Made by a program: the position numbers and the translations under genes | Part shown: positions 24,840-33,710 of the stretch, piece after piece | Layout of the letters: every line of letters begins with the position of its first letter | Position numbering within the stretch: position 1 is the stretch's first letter | Source: Mesorhizobium sp. M1C.F.Ca.ET.210.01.1.1 | GTDB lineage: Bacteria; Pseudomonadota; Alphaproteobacteria; Rhizobiales; Rhizobiaceae | Length of the DNA stretch: 64,000 nucleotides | NCBI RefSeq assembly: GCF_004791585.1 | Contig: NZ_SRUU01000015.1 | Coordinates: forward strand, 1-64,000 | Direction of reading: 5' to 3' | Notes under the pieces: generated by a model | The model's input: the letters and a program-made list of their open reading frames with translations, nothing else | The model's database searches: none | Told to the model about the DNA's origin: nothing

Positions 24840-25367
24840 TCAGCCGGCCGTCTCGAGAAATCGATCCGTGAAGTGAGCGAGTGCGTTCCAGTCAGTGAAT
24901 TCGTGATCGCGCTCGGGGCTTGGAACGTTGCTCTTCATGACGACGAACTTGACGAACTGCTCCTGAAAATAATCGTACTTGGTGAAGCGCAAAGCACCCC
25001 CGAGGAGGAGGGTCATGCGCGGTTGCCACCCCGTCACGGAAATGAAGCGATCCACGTATTTTTGAGCCTCCGTCCTTTGGTCTTCCAGCGCGGCCGACAA
25101 GCTGACGGATATGAGGGCTGATGGCTTGGCGTTCAGTGGTTCGTGATGCGCAAATACGAAGTTCGTGACGGCTTCCTGGTGATGCTCCTGGTGGACCGAC
25201 GCGGCAATGACGAACGCGTCGAAGTGTCCAAGCTTCAAATCGGACGAGAGCGCTGCGCTATCAAGCAGTTCGACTTGATGCCCGCTCTCGCGAATATGTG
25301 TTGCCGTCTGCGCGGCAATCTTCCTCGTCTGCCCTTCGGTCGTTCCATAGACAATCAAGACGTTCAT
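24840..25367 (-). CDS. flavodoxin domain protein (HemG-like)
   Basis: A 175-residue flavodoxin-fold protein. The FMN phosphate loop is at the N terminus: MNVLIVYGTTEGQTRKIA, with TTEGQT at 9-14. ISVSLSAALED and a long C-terminal segment with FTKYDYFQEQFVKFVV resemble menaquinone-dependent protoporphyrinogen IX dehydrogenase (HemG), but a general electron-transfer role is equally possible. The ATG at 25367 follows GGAGGG; 28 extra in-frame codons upstream are not convincing. It lies between the PPOX-like gene and an Nramp-type carrier, all on the minus strand. Confidence 0.85.
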   Translation of the reverse strand: MNVLIVYGTTEGQTRKIAAQTATHIRESGHQVELLDSAALSSDLKLGHFDAFVIAASVHQEHHQEAVTNFVFAHHEPLNAKPSALISVSLSAALEDQRTEAQKYVDRFISVTGWQPRMTLLLGGALRFTKYDYFQEQFVKFVVMKSNVPSPERDHEFTDWNALAHFTDRFLETAG

Positions 25368-25516
25368 GATGTCCCTCCAACGGCGGAAGAGACATTCACA
25401 GGGACGATCGATACGAGCCAGCCCTGCATGCCGTGCCTCAATGCTTCGCAACAGCGAATGGGCGCATTATAGCCCATGGAACGGACTCCACGAACCGCTT
25501 TTCGCTGCGGCCTGGG

Positions 25517-26800
25517 TTAGAGCGCGAAGAACCCGATCGTGGCCAGCGCCATGATCAGGACCGCGAGCCATCCCACCGCGACCATCCACTTCGGGGCGGT
25601 GAGCCTTCCCATGACGCGCGGGCTACTGGCCATCATCATCATGACCGCCATCAGCGGGACCGCAAGAATGCCATTAATGACCGCTGTCCAGTAGAGCGCG
25701 CGGATTGGATCGAGAGCGGTGAAACTGACTACGACACTGCCGAGGGTCGCTGCGGTAATCGTTGCATAGAAGGCTTTGGCCTCACGGGGCCGCCGATCCA
25801 GCCCCTCCGGCCAGCGGAACATTTCCGCGACGGCATAGGCGGCCGAGCCGGCAAGAACAGGGACGGCCAGCATGCCGGTGCCGATGATGCCGGCGGCGAA
25901 AACCGCGAAGGTAACTTCGCCGGCAATCGGCCGGAGCGCCTCTGCCGCCTGGGCTGAAGTCTCGATCTGCGTTGTGCCGTTGGCGTTGAGCGTGGCTGCA
26001 GTGGCTATGATGATGAACAGAGCGATGAGATGGGAGAATGTCATGCCGAAAAGCGTATCTGTTCGGATGCGTGCAAGCTCGGCACCTGCCGTGCGTGGAT
26101 GAGTGCTGAGCCGTGCAAGGTGGCGACGATGGAGTTCCTCCACCTCCTCACCGGCTTGCCAGAAGAAGAGGTAGGGGCTGATCGTCGTGCCGAGAACAGC
26201 CACCAGGGCCATGGCATGGTCGCGATCCAAGGCGAATTGCGGAATGAGTGTGCCGCGCAGCGCCACTGCCCACGGCACGTTCACGGCCAACACCACCGCG
26301 ACATACGCAAACAGCGAAAGGGTCAGCCACTTCAGGATGGTCACGTAGCGCCTGTAGGTCACGAATATCTCGAGGCCCGCGCAAAGCAGTCCGAAGGCGG
26401 CGGCGTGGAGGAACTGGGAACCACCGACGAGAAGCCGCAACGCTGCTCCCATCGCCGCCAGATCGGCACCGATGTTGATGAAGTTGGCGACGAGCAGCAG
26501 GAGAACGGCAAAACTCATCACCCAAGGCGGGTAGTGTCGCCGCAGGTTCTGCGCGATACCCTGACCGGTCACGGCGCCGATGCCTGCGCTGATCCCCTGG
26601 ATCACGACCAGGAGGGGGTAGCTGAGCGGTATTGTCCAGCAGAGGGTGTAGCCGAATTGCGCGCCAACCTGGCTGTAGGTGGCGATTCCACTGGGATCGT
26701 CGTCCGCCGCGCCGGTGATGAGGCCGGGTCCCAACGTGCGCAGGAAGCTGGTGCGTCGACGCGGCGGGTCACCGGGTAACTTTGATGATTGATGCTCCAT
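25517..26800 (-). CDS. Nramp-related divalent metal transporter with altered site motifs
   Basis: A 427-residue inner-membrane carrier with 11 or so hydrophobic helices. Helix 1 carries DPSG (35-38) in GAADDDPSGIATYSQ instead of the classical DPGN, and helix 6 carries TTISPYLFF (205-213) instead of the MPH motif whose methionine selects transition metals. It therefore belongs to the Nramp-related group rather than true MntH, and its ion is uncertain (magnesium or another hard ion is possible). The start at 26800 (MEHQSSKLPG) is one choice; in-frame ATGs at 26857 and 26926 would add a non-conserved N terminus. Confidence 0.85.
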   Translation of the reverse strand: MEHQSSKLPGDPPRRRTSFLRTLGPGLITGAADDDPSGIATYSQVGAQFGYTLCWTIPLSYPLLVVIQGISAGIGAVTGQGIAQNLRRHYPPWVMSFAVLLLLVANFINIGADLAAMGAALRLLVGGSQFLHAAAFGLLCAGLEIFVTYRRYVTILKWLTLSLFAYVAVVLAVNVPWAVALRGTLIPQFALDRDHAMALVAVLGTTISPYLFFWQAGEEVEELHRRHLARLSTHPRTAGAELARIRTDTLFGMTFSHLIALFIIIATAATLNANGTTQIETSAQAAEALRPIAGEVTFAVFAAGIIGTGMLAVPVLAGSAAYAVAEMFRWPEGLDRRPREAKAFYATITAATLGSVVVSFTALDPIRALYWTAVINGILAVPLMAVMMMMASSPRVMGRLTAPKWMVAVGWLAVLIMALATIGFFAL

Positions 26801-27039
26801 CTCAGTTCGCTTATCTCGCCGCAACGCGTCCCGCTCAGGTGCCGTTTCAGGGCGCATCTGGTTTGACCTGACCGGGCCATTGATTGCGTCCAAACAATGA
26901 AAACGCCTGGCCATGTACTGATACATTGGAAGCTGGTTCTTATGTACTCCTCATGTCGCCCGCGCCAAAAGCTCCGCATCAGCCCTTCGCAGGTCTCGCG
27001 CCAACCTCGACCCCGGCTTGAGCACGGCGAGAGCGCCAG
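26801..27039. other. gene-free stretch upstream of the Nramp-type gene
   Basis: No convincing coding sequence is seen. It should hold the promoter of the Nramp-type gene. A loose TTGAT-like half-site occurs near 26880, but its partner is poor, so no operator is claimed. Confidence 0.4.
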
Positions 27040-27080
27040 GAAAGAAAAAGGCCGGGCGCGAAAGCGGCCCGGCCAAAAAT
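27040..27080 (-). terminator. Rho-independent terminator of the 2-oxoglutarate oxygenase gene
   Basis: Read on the minus strand, a GC-rich stem (GGCCGGGC with GCCCGGCC, 27050-27057 and 27067-27074) is followed by CTTTTTCTTT. It lies about 160 bases after the oxygenase stop at 27238 and is the clearest intrinsic terminator in the window. Confidence 0.85.
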
Positions 27081-27237
27081 GAAGGTCATAACCTTCAGAG
27101 GGGAACATCGTCCGGCGCAATGGGAGGAAAACACCGGACGACAGCCGTTATGTGGGCTTTGGCTGATCCGTTTGCGACGAACAGAATTCCAAAAACTGAT
27201 TGAAACGCGAAAAAATCTCGCTCGGGCAGGCGCAATT

Positions 27238-28257
27238 TCAGCCGACGGCCGCTGCCTTTTCCGGGAGATCGGCGTAGTGCCGCCGCGCCACGTCCGGATG
27301 CGATCTCAGCCGGCTCTTCAGCACATTGGTTCCGACATCGCGGAACAGCGGGTTGTCGGGATCGCTGGCCGGGCCGCGCGCTTCGGCCGCCAGCTCCTCC
27401 GGCAGGTCGAGCAGCGGGATCGTCGCGTCGAGGCGGGCGCTGAAGAAGAACGGCACCGAAATCCGTTCGACGCCGGCGGGCGGCGTGACGACGCGGTGCA
27501 CAGTGGCCCTCAGATAACCATTCGAAGCCAGCTCGAGCAGCTCGCCGATATTGACCACGAGCGTTCGTGGAATCGGGTCCACATCCACCCAGCCGCCATC
27601 ATACTCGACCTGCAGCCCCTTGTTCTCATCCTGAAGCAAAAGGGTGAGGAAGCCGCCGTCCTTGTGCGCACCGACGCCCTGGTCATCGCCGGTGGCATCG
27701 CGGCCGGGATAGCGCACGATCTTCATGCGGTGGTTGGGCTCGGCGCGATAGATCGGATCGAAGGCGTCTTCCGCCTGATCGAGCGACAGCGCGAAGGCCT
27801 TGAGCAGGCGGATCGCCACCTCGGTCGCCTTGGCCTGCCAGGCCAGCAGCGCCTGCTTCAGCCCGGGGAGTGCGGCCGGCCACTGGTTCGGGCCCTGCAG
27901 CCGCGTCCAGGCCGGCACGCCCGGGCCTTGCGGGATCGCCGCGCGCTCGACGCCGATGTCAAGCTGCTCGCGCCAGTCGGCCTTGCCCCTGGTCAGCTCA
28001 CCGCCGGCGCGCGTGTAGCCGCGGAACTGCGGCGACTTCACCATTTCGATGCCAAGCTTGTCGGCTTCCGGCAGGGCGAAGAAGCGGCGCGCGGCATCGA
28101 GCACAGCATCGATATCGGGCTGTGTTATGCCGTGACCCGAGAGATAGAAGAAGCCGACATCGCGGGCGGCCGTGCGCAGATCAAACAGAAAAGTCCGTAG
28201 TTCCGACTCGCCCCGTTCGAGGCGGTCGAGATCGAGCACCGGGATTATTCTGGCCAT
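27238..28257 (-). CDS. 2-oxoglutarate/Fe(II)-dependent oxygenase, isopenicillin N synthase family
   Basis: A 339-residue cytoplasmic oxygenase. The non-heme iron ligands are visible: His 198 and Asp 200 in GAHKDGGFLTLL, and His 254 in ATVHRVV. Arg 265 in RISVPFF binds the 2-oxoglutarate carboxylate. The N-terminal DIOX-type region has GFFYLSGHGI. Family members hydroxylate or desaturate small metabolites or form ethylene; the substrate is not predictable here. The ATG at 28257 follows AGAGGAG. It is monocistronic with a clear terminator downstream. Confidence 0.92.
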   Translation of the reverse strand: MARIIPVLDLDRLERGESELRTFLFDLRTAARDVGFFYLSGHGITQPDIDAVLDAARRFFALPEADKLGIEMVKSPQFRGYTRAGGELTRGKADWREQLDIGVERAAIPQGPGVPAWTRLQGPNQWPAALPGLKQALLAWQAKATEVAIRLLKAFALSLDQAEDAFDPIYRAEPNHRMKIVRYPGRDATGDDQGVGAHKDGGFLTLLLQDENKGLQVEYDGGWVDVDPIPRTLVVNIGELLELASNGYLRATVHRVVTPPAGVERISVPFFFSARLDATIPLLDLPEELAAEARGPASDPDNPLFRDVGTNVLKSRLRSHPDVARRHYADLPEKAAAVG

Positions 28258-28292
28258 GGGCAGGCTCCTCTTGCGGCAACTCTTTGTTTTTC

Positions 28293-28339
28293 GCAATTCC
28301 GGACGGCAAACCGCTGCGCACTTTTCCTAGAATTGCTCT
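28293..28339. repeat. dispersed palindromic element, copy 3
   Basis: GCAATTCCGGACGGCAAACC at the left and CTTTTCCTAGAATTGCTC at the right, preceded by the shared linker TTTGTTTTT. One base of the right inverted arm differs (AGAATT for GGAATT). It lies upstream of the oxygenase start in a 231-base gap that otherwise shows nothing. Confidence 0.75.
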
Positions 28340-28488
28340 TGCGACCCCGCCGCACGATGACATGCGGTTCCTTGCGGACCAAGCAATGCCCGATCCAATC
28401 TCGCTGTAAACGGAGGAAGCCGGCGCTCAATTCACGCGCTTTGCTGCAAATAATGTCCGGGGAAGCGTCGAGGCAGCGCGGCTGTCGG

Positions 28489-29286
28489 CTATAACGCCCG
28501 CTGCGTCGCGGGCCAGGGCAATCGGTCATGTCCCGGCATTCGCAACGCGGTCGGCAGGCCACGCGCTTCCTGAACGCCGAAGCCCAATCGTGTCAGGCAG
28601 GCTCGCGCCAGGGCCGCATTGCTGTCGATGACGATCAATCCGTTCGCGTCGTTGAGGCTGGCTGCCACCACCGACAGTTCGGTGCAGCCGAGAACGGCGG
28701 CATCAGCGCCGGCAAATTGCGCGAGATGAAGCGCGCGCTCGGTCTCGGTCGCGGCATCCGCGATCGAGCCGCCCTTGACGAGGGCAATCGCGCTGTCGAC
28801 GCGCTCCTGGAACTCGGCGTTCGCAGGAAGGCAGAGGTCGAACCCCGCCGCCGCTATCCTGTCCTGATAGAAGCCGGAGACCAGCGTGCCACGGGTTGCG
28901 AGGTTCGCGATCCGGCCGCCGCTCAGGCTGCGTCGAAATTCCGTCACAACGGCGTCGCCGATATGGATGATCTCGGCCCGCGAGTCCGCCGCCAGTTGGC
29001 CGTACCAATGATGGGCGGTGTTGCACGGCATCGCGATGCAGGCGACGCCGAGCGCATTGAGCGTCGAGACCGCAGCTTGCAGGGGCGCCAGCGGCCCGTC
29101 ATGATTGCCAAGGATCGCCTCGGTCCTGTCGGGCAATTGCGGCACGCTGAGGATGACGGCCGGCACATGTTCGCTGTCGCGGAGCGCCTCGGTCATCCTG
29201 GTCAGCTTGAAGTAGAAGTCGGCCGATGCAAGCGGCCCGAGACCGCCGATGATGCCGAGCTGGGGACGGATGCCTGGATCGATCAT
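28489..29286 (-). CDS. aspartate/glutamate racemase family protein
   Basis: A 265-residue cofactor-independent racemase. The two catalytic cysteines are Cys 88 in MPCNTAHHW and Cys 201 in VLGCTELS, at the usual spacing. GIIGGLGPLASADFY at 11-25 is the substrate-side loop of the aspartate racemase group. It probably interconverts L- and D-aspartate or glutamate. Its ATG overlaps the stop of the DAACS symporter gene (ATGA), so it should act on the amino acid taken up by that transporter. Confidence 0.9.
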   Translation of the reverse strand: MIDPGIRPQLGIIGGLGPLASADFYFKLTRMTEALRDSEHVPAVILSVPQLPDRTEAILGNHDGPLAPLQAAVSTLNALGVACIAMPCNTAHHWYGQLAADSRAEIIHIGDAVVTEFRRSLSGGRIANLATRGTLVSGFYQDRIAAAGFDLCLPANAEFQERVDSAIALVKGGSIADAATETERALHLAQFAGADAAVLGCTELSVVAASLNDANGLIVIDSNAALARACLTRLGFGVQEARGLPTALRMPGHDRLPWPATQRAL

Positions 29287-30647
29287 CGGACCGGCTCGGC
29301 TTCGGGCACCTCGGAGACGATTTCAGCGATCTGCGTCGCCTCCCTGTGGCTGGGCGCGATCATCGCCGTGCTCGCCGCGATCGTGGAGACGCTGGACAGC
29401 GTCATCAGCGTATCCACGGCCGCATCGACCGCGACGAACAGGGCGAACGCCGCCTCGAAGGGAAGCTTCAGGTAGCCGCAGACGATGGACATCTGCGACA
29501 GGATGAGCAGGCTGCCCATGCCGCCGGTGGTGAGCGCCAGAAGCGCCGAAACGACGCCGACGAGCAGAAGGTCGGGCACGCCAAGCGGATGGCCGTAGAG
29601 CTGGGCGATGAATAGGGTGCCCGAAGTGTAGAGCAGAGCCGGGCCGGTCCGCAGCAAGGCCGCCTGCAACGGCACGAGCAGCTCTACGACCACCAGGCTG
29701 AACCTCAGCCGCTCGCTCAACAGGTTGATGACCCAGGGCAGCGAGGCGACCGTGGAGCGCGTCGTGATCGCCACCATGAGTAGCGGCTGAAGGGTCTTGA
29801 TCGTGGTCCAGTAGCTGCGTCGCGACCGGATGGCGATAATGGCAAATGCGACGGCGAGGAATGTGAGGCAGGAAAGGCCCATCACAAGCAGGTAACCGCC
29901 CATCAAGGTGAGCGGCCTGGTTCCGGTCGAGGCGGTCTGGTCGGCGATCAGGATGAAGGTTGCGAAGGGCAATCCCCAAGCGAACCAGTTGGTGAGCACC
30001 GTGCAGGCCCGGTAGACCGCGTTGAGCGCCTGCGACAGGCTCATCGACGAGGGCTGGGGGATCTTGCCCATCGCCAGCCCGAACAGCAGGCAGAACAGCA
30101 GCACCTGGATTGTCTGGCCCGAGGCCAGCGCGTTGAAGACGTTGTTCGGCACCAGGTCGAGCAGGATCGAATGCTCGCCGTTTGCATCGCCATTGGCGGG
30201 CGGCGGCTGGAACGGGAATGCGAGATCGGTGGATACGCTGCCTTGCGAATTGATGAACTCGCCAAGCTCGATGCGCGACTGCGGGTTGTCGATCTGGCCA
30301 GGCTGCAGGATCATCGAAAACGTGCCGCTCACCATTACGGCGAGGAACGACACGACCAGCACGGCTATGCCGACCTTGCCCAGGTAGCGGACTGATTTAG
30401 GGTCCTGCACCATCGCCGTGATGGAGAAGATGACCGACGACACCAGGTAAGGCAGGACGACCATTTTGAGGAAATTCAGGTAGACCTGCGCGACAGGGCT
30501 GATGGCATGGGCAAAGCGTGGATAATAGAGACCGCACAGGATCCCGGCCGCGATCATCACGATCGTCGTCACGGGTGAGCGCAATATGCGCCTTGCCGAC
30601 AGGCGCCAATCGAAAGGCAGAGGTCCCGCTACTTCCGCGACGGCCAT
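29283..30647 (-). CDS. dicarboxylate/amino acid:cation symporter (DAACS family)
   Basis: A 454-residue inner-membrane carrier of the glutamate-transporter (GltP/DctA) fold. Helices begin near residue 28; visible features are FLKMVVLPYLVSSVIFS, a Ser/Thr-rich hairpin (TTRSTVASLPWVINL) and the helix 8 region VAVDAAVDTLMTLSSVSTIAAS, which replaces the common NMDGT/RDM-type wording, so selectivity may differ. It probably imports aspartate, glutamate or a dicarboxylate with cations. It lies 2-3 bases after a periplasmic binding-protein gene and overlaps the racemase gene. Confidence 0.9.
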   Translation of the reverse strand: MAVAEVAGPLPFDWRLSARRILRSPVTTIVMIAAGILCGLYYPRFAHAISPVAQVYLNFLKMVVLPYLVSSVIFSITAMVQDPKSVRYLGKVGIAVLVVSFLAVMVSGTFSMILQPGQIDNPQSRIELGEFINSQGSVSTDLAFPFQPPPANGDANGEHSILLDLVPNNVFNALASGQTIQVLLFCLLFGLAMGKIPQPSSMSLSQALNAVYRACTVLTNWFAWGLPFATFILIADQTASTGTRPLTLMGGYLLVMGLSCLTFLAVAFAIIAIRSRRSYWTTIKTLQPLLMVAITTRSTVASLPWVINLLSERLRFSLVVVELLVPLQAALLRTGPALLYTSGTLFIAQLYGHPLGVPDLLLVGVVSALLALTTGGMGSLLILSQMSIVCGYLKLPFEAAFALFVAVDAAVDTLMTLSSVSTIAASTAMIAPSHREATQIAEIVSEVPEAEPVR

Positions 30648-30649
30648 GG

Positions 30650-31483
30650 TCAGGCGTTACTCCCCAGGCGATAGCGCGCGATGATCTCGTCGGTGTTGAG
30701 GACCTGCTGGCCTTTTGCCAGATCGAGATAGAGGTCAACGAAGGCCGCGAGATGCGGATTGTCCGAGCGAACGCCGACCGCGATCGTGTCGAGCTTGTCC
30801 GTCAGCGTGATCGAGCGCGCCACGACCGTCATCGACGGATCGTCGACCAACAGCTTCTTGATCTCGAAATCGTCGCGATAGGCCAGGTCGATCGTGCCGT
30901 TCCGGATCGCATCGACAACCGTATTCCAGCCGGCGAAGCGGTGAATTTGCGCGTGCGGGAAGGTAGCGGCCGCATAGGTGGCGAATGAAGAGCCTTCGAT
31001 CACACCGAGATCGCCGGAGAAATCGCGGATGATCTGCTCCGGCGGCTTGCCTTGGGCGATACGCGCCAGGTTGAGGCGGTTGGCGAGCAGCCCCTGGTGC
31101 AGGATGGCATAAGGCCTGGAATAGAGGATCGAGCGGCCGCGCTGAAGGGTGCGGCTGAGCTTGCCGATCGCAATGTCGGCCTGACCGGACATCAACAGTT
31201 TCACCATACCGTCAAACGTCACGGCGGACCGGTCGAACACCGGCTCGACGCCAAGCTCGGCGGCTATGCCGCGGGCCAGCTCCATGTCGATGCCCTTGTC
31301 CCCGGCCCCATCGGCCGGGAAGAACGGATCGGAAGCGAAGGCCGGCATGGCGATGCGCAGCCTATTGTCGCTGGTGGGGCTTGGAGCGTTTTGCGCCTGC
31401 TGGGTCGCCGCCTGCGCTTGCGCGATCACCAACCCGACGCTTCCGGCAGTAAGCAGCGTGCGACGTGTTAGCGACATGCGCAT
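30650..31483 (-). CDS. amino-acid-type periplasmic binding protein (family 3)
   Basis: A 277-residue exported protein. The N terminus has twin arginines in SLTRRTLLTAGSVGLVIAQA, a Tat-like signal. The mature part has the family 3 binding fold: RLRIAMPAF, GIDMELARGIAAELGVEPVF, FDGMVKLLMSGQADIAIGKLSRT (about 90-112), LGVIEGSSFATY and VDAIRNGTIDLAYRD. No ABC permease or ATPase is nearby; instead the next gene is a DAACS symporter, so it may feed a secondary carrier. The ATG at 31483 was chosen; 31477 and 31510 are alternatives. Confidence 0.85.
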   Translation of the reverse strand: MRMSLTRRTLLTAGSVGLVIAQAQAATQQAQNAPSPTSDNRLRIAMPAFASDPFFPADGAGDKGIDMELARGIAAELGVEPVFDRSAVTFDGMVKLLMSGQADIAIGKLSRTLQRGRSILYSRPYAILHQGLLANRLNLARIAQGKPPEQIIRDFSGDLGVIEGSSFATYAAATFPHAQIHRFAGWNTVVDAIRNGTIDLAYRDDFEIKKLLVDDPSMTVVARSITLTDKLDTIAVGVRSDNPHLAAFVDLYLDLAKGQQVLNTDEIIARYRLGSNA

Positions 31484-31682
31484 TCTCAATTCGTGCAGGA
31501 AGCCGGACAAGCAGATCTGACCAACTCGCAGTATGCACGGCGAGGTTAAACAAACGTGTCTTCTAAACCTTTAAATATTTCTAGTACATAGAGGAACGCA
31601 GCATGATTAACATGCGATCAAGCTAATATATCGAGCAGCGCAAGGGATGGTTAACTATTCCCCACGGAGTGAGTGCGGATCG

Positions 31683-32372
31683 TCAGAACGTCTCGACCCA
31701 TGGCCTGAGCTCGACTTCGAAGCTCCAGGCGCTGCGATGCTGGCGATGGACCGCGAGATAGGTCTCGGCAATCGCATCCGGAGAGAGGCGGCGGTCAGGA
31801 CGGTCGGGATCGGCCGCCTGTCCGGGCGGCTCGATCTGCCCGTCGATGATGAAATGCGCGACATGGATGTTCTTCGGGCCGAGCTCGCGCGCCATCGATT
31901 GCGCCAGCCCGCGCAAGGCAAATTTCGGCATGGCGAAGCCGGCCGAGCCTGAGAACCCTTTGAGGCTTGCGGTGGCGCCGGTGAACAGGATCGAGCCGGA
32001 GCCACGTGCAACCAGCCGGCGCGCCGCCTGCTGCCCGACCAGGAAGCCGCCATAGGCACCGACCAGCAGCGCCTGCCTGACCGCGTCGGGATCGAGGTCG
32101 GCGATCGGGCCGCGCGTGCGGCCGCTCGCGTTGAAGACGGCAATTTCGAGGGAGCCGGCCTTGTCGGCCGCCTCGAACAGCCGTGCGACGGAGGCAGCGT
32201 CCGACACATCGGTTTCAACCGCCTGCGCGCCGGTCTCCTGAACCAGCGCGGCGAGCTTGTCGACATTGCGGGCGGCAAGGACGACGCGAAAACCTTCCCT
32301 GTTCAGAAGCCGCGCCAGCGAAGCGCTTAAGCCAGCGCCAGCACCTGCGATCACTGCGACATTGGCTGCCAT
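31683..32372 (-). CDS. SDR-family protein lacking the catalytic tyrosine
   Basis: A 229-residue short-chain dehydrogenase/reductase fold. The nucleotide-binding start is VAVIAGAGAGLSASLARLL (about 5-23) and NASG at 81-84. The active-site Ser is probably in TGATAS (131-136), but the YxxxK motif reads FAMPK (146-150): the tyrosine is phenylalanine while the lysine remains. This pattern recurs in a subgroup of SDR proteins, so it is not a sequencing accident, but classical dehydrogenase chemistry is doubtful. The ATG at 32372 follows GGAGG. It is monocistronic. Confidence 0.87.
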   Translation of the reverse strand: MAANVAVIAGAGAGLSASLARLLNREGFRVVLAARNVDKLAALVQETGAQAVETDVSDAASVARLFEAADKAGSLEIAVFNASGRTRGPIADLDPDAVRQALLVGAYGGFLVGQQAARRLVARGSGSILFTGATASLKGFSGSAGFAMPKFALRGLAQSMARELGPKNIHVAHFIIDGQIEPPGQAADPDRPDRRLSPDAIAETYLAVHRQHRSAWSFEVELRPWVETF

Positions 32373-32594
32373 GTTGTCATCCTCCCTGCGGTCAGTGCCC
32401 TTCGATGTTTGGCCGGCGCTGGTAGCCGCACAGCCTCGCGCCTTCGGCCGCGAGAGGCAAGAACGGCATTGCTCCATTTTCGCTGTTCGACGCAAAAGTC
32501 ATGAGCATATGTGGTGTCCTAGGTGCCCGCTATAGACTTGCCTGCCGGACCGATCCGTCCGACACGTGGTTCAACGGCGATTCGAGGAGCAACC

Positions 32595-33710
32595 ATGGAA
32601 CCAATCTGGGCCGTTGGCCTGATGACCGGCACGGTGCTTGACGGCAATATCGACGTGGCGCTGATCAAGACCGACGGCGAGCGCATCGCCGACTTCGGCA
32701 CCTATACTCTAGCCCCTTACCCGCAATCGATCCGTACGCTTCTTGAAGAGACGCTGCGCCAGGCGCGCGCCTGGAATTTTGAGGGGCCGGAACCGGCGAT
32801 CTTCCGTGAGGCCGAGGAAGCGCTGACGCGCGCGCAGTCGGCCGCGGTCAGGGATCTTGTGGAGAGCCAGGGCAGGATCATGGCCGATATCGGCGTCGTC
32901 GGCTTCCATGGCCAGACGGTGCTGCATCGCGCGCCGCAGCCGGGCAAGATCGGGAGGACGCGTCAGCTTGGTGACGGCGAGTTGATGGCCGCCCTGCTCG
33001 GCACCAAGGTCGCCTACGACTTCCGCTCGGCGGATGTCGCCGCCGGCGGACAAGGCGCGCCTTTGGCCGCCGCCTATCATGCTGCGCTGCTCAAAGAGGC
33101 GGACGCCACCGGCGACACCGCCGTGCTCAATCTCGGCGGCGTCGGAAATATCACCTGGTGGGACGGCAAGGACGCAATCGTCGCTTTCGACACGGGTCCC
33201 GCCAATGCGCCGGTCAACGATTTCATCAAGGCGAAGGGACTTGGCGAGATGGACCGCGACGGCAGGCTCGCGGCCGCCGGCACGGTTGACGAGGCAAGGC
33301 TCGAGCGGCTGCTGGAACATCCCTATCTGACGAAACCCTATCCGAAGTCGCTCGACCGCTTCGACTTCACTTCATCGATGGCCGACGGGCTCGGCGTGGA
33401 GGATGGGGCTGCGACGCTGACGGCCTTCACCGTGTCGGCCGTCGGCAAGGCGCTCGACCTGTTGCCGCGCCGGCCGAAACGATTGGCGGTCAGCGGGGGC
33501 GGCCGCCGCAACCCGACGATGATGGCGATGCTTGCGAGCCGCGCCGGCGTCGAGGTCGTGCAGGCCGAGACGCTCGGCTGGAAGGGCGACGCGGTTGAAG
33601 CGGAGTGCTTCGCCTTCCTTGCCGTGCGCGTGCTGCGCGGCCTGCCGATCAGCTTTCCGAGCACCACCGGCGTGCCGCAGCCGATGCGCGGCGGGAAGCT
33701 CGCGGGCTAG
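32595..33710 (+). CDS. anmK: anhydro-N-acetylmuramic acid kinase
   Basis: A 371-residue kinase that cleaves and phosphorylates 1,6-anhydro-MurNAc to MurNAc 6-phosphate during cell-wall recycling. The phosphate loop is GLMTGTVLDG (about 8-17; most members have MSGTSxDG), followed by VGFHGQTVLH, LNLGGVGNIT, FDTGPANA and SGGGRRNP. Length is normal. The ATG at 32595 follows GAGGAGC. It stands alone, and its stop shares CTAG with the convergent GNAT gene. Confidence 0.95.
   Translation: MEPIWAVGLMTGTVLDGNIDVALIKTDGERIADFGTYTLAPYPQSIRTLLEETLRQARAWNFEGPEPAIFREAEEALTRAQSAAVRDLVESQGRIMADIGVVGFHGQTVLHRAPQPGKIGRTRQLGDGELMAALLGTKVAYDFRSADVAAGGQGAPLAAAYHAALLKEADATGDTAVLNLGGVGNITWWDGKDAIVAFDTGPANAPVNDFIKAKGLGEMDRDGRLAAAGTVDEARLERLLEHPYLTKPYPKSLDRFDFTSSMADGLGVEDGAATLTAFTVSAVGKALDLLPRRPKRLAVSGGGRRNPTMMAMLASRAGVEVVQAETLGWKGDAVEAECFAFLAVRVLRGLPISFPSTTGVPQPMRGGKLAG

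Noticed and set aside
26880..26900. FNR/FixK-like box upstream of the Nramp-type gene
   Set aside because: TTGAT is present but the partner half-site is TCCAA rather than ATCAA; two mismatches in five positions are not enough.
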